Below, piece after piece: positions 16,232-24,200 of a stretch of 38,621 nt of DNA. The translations under genes were made by a program, and so were the position numbers. The notes below the pieces were generated by a model. The model saw only the letters and a program-made list of their open reading frames with translations, made no database searches and had not been told where the DNA came from. Position 1 is the first letter of the stretch. Each line of letters opens with the position of its first letter. The stretch is from Lentisphaerota bacterium (GTDB taxonomy: Bacteria; Verrucomicrobiota; Kiritimatiellia; JAAZAB01), in assembly GCA_016188985.1 (NCBI GenBank), contig JACPGM010000105.1, positions 1-38,621 of the forward strand, given 5' to 3'.

Positions 16232-17293
16232 TCACCAGGCGCTGATAAATGTTCCCGGCGGCGGGTAACGGTTGGCGTGATAAATAGACCAGACATTGCT
16301 GCTGCCCCCGTACCACATCTTATAAGTGTTTGAATCTCGAATTACAAAAGGTGTGGTCGCATGCCCGATATCGCCTTTCCCGGCAGTGCCCGTAGGAATA
16401 CGGCCGTCGGTTGAGGTTGTGTTCGAGTTTGTCGGCAGCGCATTATTGTATTTAGTCCAGGTCAAGCCATCCGGCGAAGTCGCATAATATATGCGCTGGG
16501 TGGTATTGTCTGAGCCAGCATACCACATGCGGTAGGTCGCGCCATCCTTAAGCACGCTGGGGCCTAACACTAATGAATCATCACCCGTGCCGGCAGTGCC
16601 CAAAGGGATGCGGCCATTGGTCGAGATGGTATCGGATGGGCTTGGCACCGTATTGTCATATTTGGTCCAGGTCAAGCCGTCCGGCGAAGTCGCGTAATAA
16701 ATCCGATAATTAGTGCCGTCATGGCCCGTGTACCACATTTTGTAAGTCGCGCCATCCTTAAGCACGCAAGGGGCATAAACATACAGGTCATCGCCTGTGC
16801 CGGCGGTGCCCAGGGAAATGCGGCCGCCGGTTGAGGTCGTGTCGGATACGCCCGGCACAGTGTTGTCATATTTGGTCCAGGTCAAACCATCCGGCGAAGT
16901 CGCGTAATAAATCCGATAATTAGCGCCATCATTGCCGCCGTACCACATCTGGTTGGTTACCCCTGCCACCATTCTTGGAAAAAGTACGCCCCCATCATCG
17001 CCTTTGCCGTTTGTCCCCAGGGGAATGCGGCCATTGGTCGAAGTCGTGTCGGAGAGGTCGTGAATCGTATTGTCATACTTGGTCCAGACGGTGTCTTCAA
17101 AGCTGACCGCTGCCGCATCGCGCAGCAGGCCAAAGCCGGCTGCGCCGGCCACTCCGGCAACAATTAGCCAGGCGACTTTCCCGGGCCAGCGACTCGCAGC
17201 CGGGTTGCGCTTGCCCGCGAACGCGCCGACAGTTAGCTGCTTGTTTCGGGGATGCATTCTTGCTTCATTTTGTAGCATGCTTATATTAGCCAT
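16232..17293 (-). CDS. Membrane-anchored secreted protein with four 70-residue beta-propeller-like repeats
   Basis: The 353-residue protein has an N-terminal membrane segment (about residues 39-57, followed by LRDAAAVSFED). It then has four repeats of 70 residues, each with SPDGLTWTKYDN, GRIPLGT.G.GDD and KMWY.G..G..YRIYYAT blocks; the repeat Trp residues fall at 70, 139, 209 and 279. The pattern resembles blades of the five-bladed GH43/GH32-type fold, but only four blades are present and no catalytic acid triad is identified, so carbohydrate binding or hydrolysis is only a guess. The DNA repeats are highly similar, so expansion is recent. A TTGACA box overlaps the first ATG, so Met13 at 17257 may be the true start. 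Confidence 0.7.
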   Translation of the reverse strand: MANISMLQNEARMHPRNKQLTVGAFAGKRNPAASRWPGKVAWLIVAGVAGAAGFGLLRDAAAVSFEDTVWTKYDNTIHDLSDTTSTNGRIPLGTNGKGDDGGVLFPRMVAGVTNQMWYGGNDGANYRIYYATSPDGLTWTKYDNTVPGVSDTTSTGGRISLGTAGTGDDLYVYAPCVLKDGATYKMWYTGHDGTNYRIYYATSPDGLTWTKYDNTVPSPSDTISTNGRIPLGTAGTGDDSLVLGPSVLKDGATYRMWYAGSDNTTQRIYYATSPDGLTWTKYNNALPTNSNTTSTDGRIPTGTAGKGDIGHATTPFVIRDSNTYKMWYGGSSNVWSIYHANRYPPPGTFISAW

Positions 17294-17298
17294 GTCAA
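17269..17298 (-). promoter_or_regulatory. Possible promoter overlapping the start of the secreted repeat protein
   Basis: On the minus strand TTGACA (17293-17298) is a perfect -35 box, and TACAAA (17269-17274) lies 18 bases downstream. If used, the transcript would begin near 17262, and the ATG at 17257 would be nearly leaderless. Confidence 0.3.
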
Positions 17299-17324
17299 GA
17301 GCGTAGACGCTTATTATGTAAGGC

Positions 17325-17510
17325 CTCAGTTATGGGGTGGCGCCAACTGTAGCGCGCCACAGCCTGCCCTGCGAAGCCCAGTGGGGCGAAGCACGGGCCT
17401 GCCCTGCGAAGCCCAGTGGGGCGAAGCACGGGCCTGCCCTGCGAAGTCATGTGGACGAAGCATGGGTGTGGCGCGAACGCCCGCATATTATGCGGGCCTA
17501 CAACAAGACC
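17325..17510 (+). repeat. Possible family A copy (A5) enclosing a 35-base tandem array
   Basis: The left end CTCAGTTATG at 17325-17334 is identical to the A1 left end, and both A3 and this element are preceded by TGTAAGGC. The right end CAACAAGAC resembles the family A right end but lacks CTGAG. The interior is different and mostly made of the C-type array at 17363-17466. It fills the divergent space before the glycosyltransferase gene. Confidence 0.45.
17363..17466 (+). repeat. 35-base tandem repeat, three copies (family C1)
   Basis: Units start CCTGCCCTGCGAAGC and end GGCGAAGCACGGG. Copies at 17363-17397 and 17398-17432 are identical; the third (17433-17466) is diverged and one base shorter. 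Each unit can form a hairpin of the CCTGC...GCAGG type. The upstream extension of the glycosyltransferase frame passes through it and is not real. Confidence 0.85.
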
Positions 17511-17514
17511 AGCT

Positions 17515-18483
17515 ATGACCGTTCGGGAGCAAGCACGCGCAGTGCCGCGCATCCTGATTTTGCGCGGCGGGGCGCTGGGCGATTTTATTCTGACTCTGCC
17601 GGCTATCCGCGCCCTGCGCCGGCAATGGCCTTCGGCTTCAATCGAGTTGATCGCTCACCCGAACATAGCCGAGTTGGCGGCCATCGCCGGATTGATTAAC
17701 CATGTCCGGCCGCTTTCGGCCGCCGGCATGGCGGAATGGTTTGTTCCCAACCGCGTATGGCCGGAGCGCGAGCGGAACGATATTGCTTCCTTTGACCTGA
17801 TCATTTCCTACCTCAGCGATAGCGACGGGGTCGTTCAGGCCAATCTGCGGCGAGCCGGCGCCAAGTTGGTTTTGACCTGTTGCCCGGTTGTTAGCTCGGG
17901 CCACGCGGCGGATCATTTTCTTAGTCCGCTCAAAGATCTGGACGTATCACCCCAAAGCCAGGCGGCGCCACTCTTGCCCTGGCCGGAAGCGCAGCGCGAG
18001 CAAGCTCGGCAATGGCTTAAACGGCAAGGAGCGGGAGATAACGTTATCAGTCTGCATCCGGGCAGCGGCAGCTCTAAAAAAAACTGGCCGATTGAAAAGT
18101 TTATCGGCTTGGCCAATCAGGTGCAGTGTTCCCTTTCTGCTCAGCCGCTCTTCATTCTGGGCGAGGCGGATACGGAGACCGCCAAAACCTTAGCCGCGCA
18201 AGCGCCTGCTATCCCCGTGCTGATTAACCGACCTTTGCCGGAGGTCGGTTCCGTCCTGGCGGAAAGTCGGGGCTATGTCGGCAACGATTCCGGGATAACA
18301 CACCTGGCGGCGGCCTTGGGAATTCCGGTCGTGGCGCTCTTCGGTCCGACGGAAGCGGCCGTGTGGGGTCCGTGCGGCGCGAACGTTGTTATCATCCAAG
18401 GCCATGAGCCAACGGCCGAAGCCTTGGCCGCCATCGAGCCGGCGGCCGTTCTGCGGGCGCTGAGGCATTCCATGGCGAAGTAA
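17515..18483 (+). CDS. Glycosyltransferase family 9 (ADP-heptose:LPS heptosyltransferase-like)
   Basis: A 322-residue GT-B glycosyltransferase of the WaaC/WaaF type that transfers heptose or a related sugar to lipid A-core in the inner leaflet. The N terminus PRILILRGGALGDFILTLPAIRALR (residues 11-35) carries the characteristic GxLGD acceptor-side motif with Asp23. The donor domain has VISLHPGSGSSKKNWP and the C-terminal YVGNDSGITHLAAALGIPVVALFGPT. The ATG at 17515 lies right after the repeat block and leaves 10 residues before the first strand, which fits the family. It supports a Gram-negative envelope. Presently isolated from other LPS genes; donor sugar unknown. Confidence 0.85.
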   Translation: MTVREQARAVPRILILRGGALGDFILTLPAIRALRRQWPSASIELIAHPNIAELAAIAGLINHVRPLSAAGMAEWFVPNRVWPERERNDIASFDLIISYLSDSDGVVQANLRRAGAKLVLTCCPVVSSGHAADHFLSPLKDLDVSPQSQAAPLLPWPEAQREQARQWLKRQGAGDNVISLHPGSGSSKKNWPIEKFIGLANQVQCSLSAQPLFILGEADTETAKTLAAQAPAIPVLINRPLPEVGSVLAESRGYVGNDSGITHLAAALGIPVVALFGPTEAAVWGPCGANVVIIQGHEPTAEALAAIEPAAVLRALRHSMAK

Positions 18484-18490
18484 AACTTGT

Positions 18491-18515
18491 CCTGCGTAGC
18501 CTCTGGCGAAGCAGG
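18491..18515. repeat. CCTGC/GCAGG hairpin repeat (family C2)
   Basis: CCTGCGTAGC and GCGAAGCAGG flank a short centre, as in the copy at 37058-37086. It lies between the glycosyltransferase stop and the broken nucleotidyltransferase gene. Confidence 0.7.
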
Positions 18516-18613
18516 AGATTGCGGAAGAGAGGGTGCAGGCCGACGATCAGGTACTCAACTTTGTGCTCGTTCAACAACGCGAGCAGATCTCTGAAGTCGG
18601 GCTGAACTTCCAT
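18516..18613 (-). pseudogene. Nucleotidyltransferase (MNT/AbiEii-like) N-terminal fragment
   Basis: From the ATG at 18613 the minus-strand frame encodes EVQPDFRDLLALLNEHKVEY, then LIVG. That is the standard N terminus of a nucleotidyltransferase family in which GGYA..HG and DIDLLV follow. Here the match stops at about 18539 and the sequence runs into unrelated bases and the C2 hairpin, so the active site is missing. It overlaps the end of the small upstream gene by 59 bases, the arrangement of the intact two-gene family. Decay by deletion is inferred. Confidence 0.6.
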
Positions 18614-18740
18614 GGTGTTGACGACGCAGGCACTCAACCGCGCCGATGCGCTCCGCTGGCGGCCGAGACCGCCAGAAGGCCAGATCGTCACGCGTAGAGG
18701 ACTCTGTGGCGCTCCGCTTGCTGATAACTTTCTGAATCAT
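18555..18740 (-). CDS. Small protein, partner of the broken nucleotidyltransferase
   Basis: A 61-residue basic protein starting MIQKVISKRS with the block FWRSRPPAERIGAVECLRRQ. It resembles small proteins with an FWLSRPPEERxxAVExLRRQ motif that I recall as lying directly upstream of, and overlapping, MNT-type nucleotidyltransferases. The pair has a toxin-antitoxin-like layout, but I know of no proven function. Because the partner is truncated, this gene may be an orphan in decay. An in-frame extension back to 18797 has no support. Confidence 0.55.
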   Translation of the reverse strand: MIQKVISKRSATESSTRDDLAFWRSRPPAERIGAVECLRRQHHGSSARLQRSARVVERAQS

Positions 18741-19033
18741 GGGCGCAGCATAGCATAAGGTGCGGTAAAAGTAAACCAGTCGCTCGTCAACGCTCATGGT
18801 GGTGAGCGTTTGACTGACCGGCGCGGGCGGGCTGTATGTTCCGTGGTGTTGTTCGGCAATGATTCCATTCGCAGCGCTTTTCGCTCGGCCTTGGAACTTT
18901 CAGGATTATCAGTGTTCATCAGTGGTTAATTTTTTGGGTTGCGGGCCTAAGCCCGTCTTAAGTTCTTCTCCCTGTTGCCGGCATCCTATTTCTGGCAATG
19001 ACGATTTCTAACCGTCAGGCTGTTGTTCGCTGC
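18741..19033. other. Intergenic stretch without a supported gene
   Basis: No coding region is convincing. At about 18908-18946 it holds TCAGTGTTCATCAGTGGTTAA followed by TTTTTTGGGTTGCGGG and a GCGGGC-CTAA-GCCCGT hairpin. The CCGCAACCCAAA box (reverse strand) also adjoins the family E element near 15918, so this looks like another member of that repeat class. The hairpin may also serve as a terminator for the minus-strand gene ending at 19034. Confidence 0.5.
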
Positions 19034-19582
19034 TCATTTATCCTTTGCGATCACTTGGCCGTCGGTAAGAGCGATTACGACTTCTCGGTCTGCTATTGTT
19101 GTCAGACTTACAGCGTTGTCTTCGGCCAAGTATTTTCCCCACGACTTCGCGACGGGATCGGGCTTAAGCCAGTCAACATGACTGATACTGTAACTTACCT
19201 TGCTCAGCTCATCTTTGGTCAGAATGTCGTTCATGCCAAGGGACACGACCAGCTTGCCAGCGGAATCATAGATCATGAATCTATCGTCCGAATGATGGCC
19301 GGCCGATGCGTCCAGCACAGCAAAGCGTTTGCCGTCCTGGCTGATGAAGAAATACAAGTGGGCATGCCACCTGATTTTGGGAAACGGGCCGGTGCGCTTT
19401 TCGCCCGTCTGCAGGTCAACCAAAACGTAGTTCCATTTATTGGCCTCCTTATCGGCCTCGCCGTAGACCTTGTAGTGCTGATTGGTGGCAGCGACGGAAC
19501 TTGTCCCCTCACACGAATCTGCAAAAACAGGAGCTGCCGCCAGCAGAAAAGCCAACAAATAGAAAATCTTATACGGCTTCAT
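19034..19582 (-). CDS. Secreted hypothetical protein
   Basis: A 182-residue protein with a clear Sec signal peptide (MKPYKIFYLLAFLLAAAPVFA, cleavage likely after Ala21). The mature part is polar with beta-rich blocks such as KWNYVLVDLQTGEKRTGPFP and DDRFMIYDSAGKLVVSLG, which look like propeller-type strand pairs, but it is too short for a full propeller. A single Cys (Cys24) follows the cleavage site by a few residues but not in lipobox context. I do not recognise a family. It is preceded by about 130 bases with no obvious features and stands alone. Confidence 0.7.
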   Translation of the reverse strand: MKPYKIFYLLAFLLAAAPVFADSCEGTSSVAATNQHYKVYGEADKEANKWNYVLVDLQTGEKRTGPFPKIRWHAHLYFFISQDGKRFAVLDASAGHHSDDRFMIYDSAGKLVVSLGMNDILTKDELSKVSYSISHVDWLKPDPVAKSWGKYLAEDNAVSLTTIADREVVIALTDGQVIAKDK

Positions 19583-19713
19583 TCAGTTTCTCCTTTCCAA
19601 ATTCAAGATACATAAGGATGGTCGTAATTTTCAATTATGTATTTCTCTGTCTATTCCTTATGAATGACAGAGCTACATGGCTGCTGGGTCAGCTTACGAA
19701 AGGAACATTCGCC

Positions 19714-20403
19714 CTACAGCGCGCCACCGAAGAGGCGCAGGATATCGGCGCAGTCGGGCTGCTCGGCGACCTGCGCCCATTGGAGCGGGGTCAACCCTTT
19801 GATGTCGCGGGCATTAACTTCGGCGCCGGCTTGCAAGAGCATTTTCACCGTGGCGCTGCGGCCCTTGGCGGCGGCCAGATGCAGCGGTGTTACGCTGTTC
19901 TGGCCGAGCGAGCGCTTATTGATATCGGCGCCGTGAGCCAGCAACACCTTGATCACCTCATCGAAGCCCGCTTCGGCGGCCAGGTGCAGGGGCGCAACCT
20001 GGATTACACCATATTTGGTCGCAAAAACGTTCAGGTCGGCGCCGTGTTTCAGCAGGAGCTCGGCCATATCCCGGCCGTTGAAGGCGGCGGCCTTGTGCAA
20101 GGGCGTCATGCTGTCGCGATCGCGGGCATCAACCGCGGCGCCATGCGTCAACAAAAACTCAGCCAGATTGGTCTGGTTGCCCATGACCGCCCAATGCAAG
20201 GGCGTGAACCCGTTTTGGCGGTCCTGGGCGTTGATCAGTTCGGGGCGCGCGGCCACGGCGGCGGCCAGGCGCGGCAGCGACTGTGCCCGGACAGCCCGTT
20301 CAATGGGGTTGGCACGGAAAAAATTGCCGAAAACAGCGGCGAGCACCGCAACAGCCGCAACTACAGCCATCACGACGAGAACCTGCTGGCGAGTAATGTT
20401 CAT
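19714..20403 (-). CDS. Membrane-anchored ankyrin-repeat protein
   Basis: A 229-residue protein with an N-terminal membrane helix (about residues 8-28) and about five ankyrin repeats. Typical repeat consensus is visible in GFTPLHWAVMGNQTNLAEFL, MTPLHKAAAFNGRDMAELLL, APLHLAAEAGFDEVIKVLL, TPLHLAAAKGRSATVKMLL and a shorter final unit GLTPLQWAQ. Topology places the repeats in the periplasm. It is a protein-interaction module with no enzymatic domain; the partner is unknown. Repeat copy A3 begins about 65 bases upstream of its start. Confidence 0.85.
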   Translation of the reverse strand: MNITRQQVLVVMAVVAAVAVLAAVFGNFFRANPIERAVRAQSLPRLAAAVAARPELINAQDRQNGFTPLHWAVMGNQTNLAEFLLTHGAAVDARDRDSMTPLHKAAAFNGRDMAELLLKHGADLNVFATKYGVIQVAPLHLAAEAGFDEVIKVLLAHGADINKRSLGQNSVTPLHLAAAKGRSATVKMLLQAGAEVNARDIKGLTPLQWAQVAEQPDCADILRLFGGAL

Positions 20404-20468
20404 AAGCCGCGGATCATAACATCAAGCCCGGCCGACTGTCAAATCATGCGGGCGGATTTGTGTAAGGC

Positions 20469-20640
20469 CTCAGTCTTGTGGGGGCAACAGGTAGGGCGCG
20501 TTCGTCCAGCCTTCGTAGCCAGTAGGCTTACTACGGCGGAGTAGGCCCGAACGCGCCGCAGACGGCTCGGCGAGCCGTCCCTTCCACCTTGGCGGATCCG
20601 CCTGCCGGCGGAACCTTCACGCGACCACCTCATAACTGAC
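20469..20640 (-). repeat. Dispersed repeat family A, copy A3 (inverted)
   Basis: A 172-base copy in reverse orientation, from CTCAGTCTTG at 20469 to CATAACTGAC at 20640. The core matches A1 and A2 almost base for base. It carries a 30-base dimeric hairpin insertion at 20583-20612 that is absent from A1, A2 and A4 at the same site. Confidence 0.85.
20583..20612. repeat. 30-base dimeric hairpin inserted in repeat A3
   Basis: Two adjacent TCCGCC/GGCGGA-type hairpins share a central GGCGGATCCGCC. Deleting it restores the GAAGGT-AGGGAC junction seen in A1. Confidence 0.78.
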
Positions 20641-20693
20641 CCATTACGGATTTGTTCTGGCCAAAGAGAAAAACAAATGCTATTGATCGCCCC

Positions 20694-21227
20694 ATGAAAG
20701 CGTTTCACGCCTATAAGATCCGCAATGCGGGGTTTGAGGATGCCGGCGCGATTTACGCCTTGATCAAGGAGCATCCCCGCGAGGTGGTGCCGCGCGCCAT
20801 CAGCGACATTGTGCAGAACATTGACCGCTTCCTGGTGTGCGAGGCCAAGGGCCGCCGGAAAGTTGCGCGCCGCATCATCGGGACCGCCGCCTGGCAGATT
20901 CTGCCGGAAATCGGCAAGGCGCGCAACCCATCCATTGAAATCAAGTCGGTCGCCGTGCAAAATCGTTACCGGCGGCGGGGGATCGGTTCGGCGTTGGTAA
21001 AGGCCACGATTCAGCGGATCAAGCGGTTTCATCCCGCTCAGATCGTAGTGCTGACGTTCACCACGGCTTTCTTCCGCCGGTTCGGGTTCCACGAGGTGCC
21101 CAAGGAAACGCTGATGCACAAGCTTTACATGGGCTGCATCAACTGCACGAAATACGATTCGCCCTTTACCTGTCCGGAAGTGGCGATGACGCTGGTGGTG
21201 AAACCGCGCCCGGCCGGGGCTGGATAA
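20694..21227 (+). CDS. GNAT N-acetyltransferase, possibly short N-acetylglutamate synthase-like
   Basis: A 177-residue GNAT enzyme transferring acetyl from acetyl-CoA. The acetyl-CoA pyrophosphate loop is RYRRRGIGSAL at 91-101, preceded by the strand IEIKSVAVQ. The C terminus FHEVPKETLMHKLYMGCINC with CPEVAM (Cys148, 151, 160) resembles the end of ArgA-type acetyltransferases, where a similar K..LP.K.W..C..C.....C.E.AM pattern is seen; that makes glutamate or another amino acid a reasonable acceptor. The ATG at 20694 is preferred over an upstream one at 20652 because the fold starts immediately. It converges with the large TPR gene. Confidence 0.75.
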   Translation: MKAFHAYKIRNAGFEDAGAIYALIKEHPREVVPRAISDIVQNIDRFLVCEAKGRRKVARRIIGTAAWQILPEIGKARNPSIEIKSVAVQNRYRRRGIGSALVKATIQRIKRFHPAQIVVLTFTTAFFRRFGFHEVPKETLMHKLYMGCINCTKYDSPFTCPEVAMTLVVKPRPAGAG

Positions 21228-21299
21228 AGAACGGGCAAGTTGGGCAGGCCGGATGTGTCGAACCGGTCGGACAAATCGGACGGATCGGACCAATCGCAC

Positions 21300-24200
21300 T
21301 CAGTTTCCTGTCGCGGCGGCGGGCGGAGAATAGCCGCCCAGAGCCTGCAGGCGCACGGCGGATGGCTTGGCGGGCGGAAAGTTTTTATAGTCGGTGGTAA
21401 CTTTGTAATACATTTCCTTGGCCTTGGCGGGTTCGCCGACCAACTCACAGGCCTGACCCTGGAGAAAATAGGCTTCGGCGCAGTATTCGGGAAACGCTTC
21501 ATAGAGCACGATAATCTTGGTCAGGTTTTCGGAGGCGGCCTTGATCAGGTCGCGCCAGTTATCCGGTTTCGGCGTGGCGCGGACCTGGGCAAGCTGGCAG
21601 CGGGCGACGCCCAGCATGGCGCCGATGCGGGCTGCGCCTTTTTCCTGCTTCCAGACCTCGGTGAACATCAGCGCCGCCTGCTCATAATCCTTGTTCATCT
21701 CGAAAATCTGGGCCAGTTTGACCTTACCCTGCTTGCCCGGCTCATACCACGGATAATCTTTCAGAACCTTTTCAAAGGCCGGCTTGGCCGCGTCGAAATT
21801 GTTCCGGCGGAACTGGATATCGGCCAGGCCGTACCAGGCGGGAGCGAGCGCCTCCCAGTCGTCGGGAAAGTCGGCAATGATCTTGTTGTATATCGTTTCG
21901 GCCTCGGAGGGTTGATTGGCCTCCTTGAGCGCCTCGGCATAGCTGGCCAACATCGGTGGCGAGAGGCGCACCTGGGGATCAATGGTAAAGGCCTGCTTGA
22001 AGGCGGCCAGGGCCTTGTCGGTTTGCCGGTTCAGCAGGAGGAAATTGCCGCGGGCAAATGACAACTTGGCGGCAAGGTTGGAGCGATCTTTATGGCGGGC
22101 GAGGGCCTGGGCAAAGAATTGGTCGCCGGCATCCTCTTTAATTTCCTTGTAACGCACCAGATCAAAAATGGCCCGCGCCATTCCGCTAACGGCGTCCTGC
22201 GCCTCGGTGGAAGCCGGGTAACTGGCTAGCAAATTTTCGAAGCCATGGGCGGCGTCGAAGAGCGTGGCGCGAAACAGCGCGCGGCGCTCTTCCGAGAGCA
22301 CGGCAGGCAAGCCCATTTTTTCAGCCATGTCCCGATACGACAAGGCGCTATTCAAGAGACACGCCGGGGCATTCTCATAGGCCGGGTTGGATTCCACGCA
22401 GCGGGTGTAGTAATCAATAGCGTCCTCAAACCGGCCATCCTGCCGGGCAATGGTGCCCAGCCAGTAAAAGCCGTCGGTCGCCAATGCGTTTTTGGGGTAG
22501 GCCTGGATCAGGACTTCGAGGGCCTCGGCCATGCGGGGAAAATCTTTTTTGTCATAGTAGATGACGGCAATCTGGTGGAGACCCATCGGCGCGCTCTTAT
22601 GGTCCGGATACTGCCGGGCCAGGTCTTCCAGAACCAGCTTGGCCTCCTCGGTCTTGGCGGAAGCGTTCAAGGCCACGGCGAGCTGATACATGCCTTCCGG
22701 CCTGAGCGGACTGTCCTTAAACCGCGCCAGAAAATCCTGGTAATGCCGCGCGGCTTCCTGCGGTTTTTTAGCGCGCATCAACAGGTCGCCCTTCTGATAA
22801 AACACTTCGTCAACCGCATCGAAGGCTTCGGTTTTCTGCGGGAAGCGCCGGATGACCTGGTCAATGGTGGCCAAGGCCTCGTCCAATTCCTTCAGTTCGG
22901 CCAGCGCCATGGCTTTGTAATAAAGCGCCGTGGGTACCGCCGCGCCTTTGGGAAACTTTTCCAGGTAAGCATCAATCGTCTGGACGGTTTCTTCATACTG
23001 GCTGAGCACATATTCGGCGGCAAACTTGAGGCGCAATGCGTCTTCGAACGCGCTGCCTTTGGGATATTCATCCACGCTCTTGGTGAACTGCACCAGGGCC
23101 TTGGCCAGACCTTGCTCCGTGCCTTGGCGCATGTACAACTGGCCGATCGCCAGGCTGGCCGTATCGGCTATTGTGACATCAGCGCCGAAGGTCTGCTGAA
23201 AGAGCTCAAACTCCCGCTCGGCGTTCTCCGGATCTTCCTCCTTGAGATAGGTGTTGATGAGCAGGTAATTGATCTGTTGCTTGCTTTCCCCCACCGCGAA
23301 GGCCGCCAGGTGCCGGCAGAGGACGCGGCATAGGTCATAACTTGCCGCCTCAAAATAGGCCTGGGCAATCCGCAGGTAGCAGGCCACCACCGAATCAGTG
23401 CTCTCCTTAACCGCGTTCACCAGCGCTTTAAGCCGGTCATGTTCCCCCTTGATATAGGTCGTATCTTCCCGCCGAGCCATTTGTGCGGCCAGCTCGGTCA
23501 TTACCTTGTCAAGCTGGCCGTTCAGAATTTTCAGGACTTCGTTTTTGGGGCGCACTTCGCGGAAGGTGCGGATGGCTTCGTCATAGAGGCCCGCGCCGAA
23601 CCAGGTTTCCGCCAGGGCGAACAGGCTGTCATTGGCCGTGACGGGATTGCCCTCCAGCTTGGTCAATTGACCGAAAATCTCGCGGGCCTTGTCGAGGAAC
23701 GGCTTGGCCTCGTTCTTACGGCCGGCCTGGATATGCTCCAACCCCTGCTGGCTGTAGACGCTGGCCAGGAGATAATGCGCGTCCTGGGCGGCCGAACTGC
23801 CCGGATAGGAACGCAACAGGTTTTTAAGATCGGTTTCGGCTTCCGTATACTGCTTGTTCAGAAAGTAGGCATAACCGCGGCCGTAAAGCGACTGGGGCAG
23901 GTTGGGATTTTTGGCGTACTTGCTCTGAAACTCGGTGTGGAGTTCCAGGGAAAGCTTGAGATTTTTTTTGCGATCGGCCTCTTGTTTGGGTTCGTCCTGG
24001 GTGGCGGCCAGGCGGGCATGGCTGTCGGCCAACAAGAACAGGGCTTGGGCCTTGATGGCCTCGCTGGGGGCGCGCACGCCGGAGAGGTCGCGCAAGAGCG
24101 GGATGGCTTTTTCAAAGAAGCCTTCCAAATAATAGGCCCAGGCCAGATCAAATTTGACGGCCAGAATGCCGGCATAGGTGGGACTCTCCATGATTTTTTC

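Noticed and set aside
18998-19615. 205-codon plus-strand frame
   Set aside because: The opposite strand encodes a protein with a clear signal peptide over the same bases. The plus frame has no ribosome site or motif.
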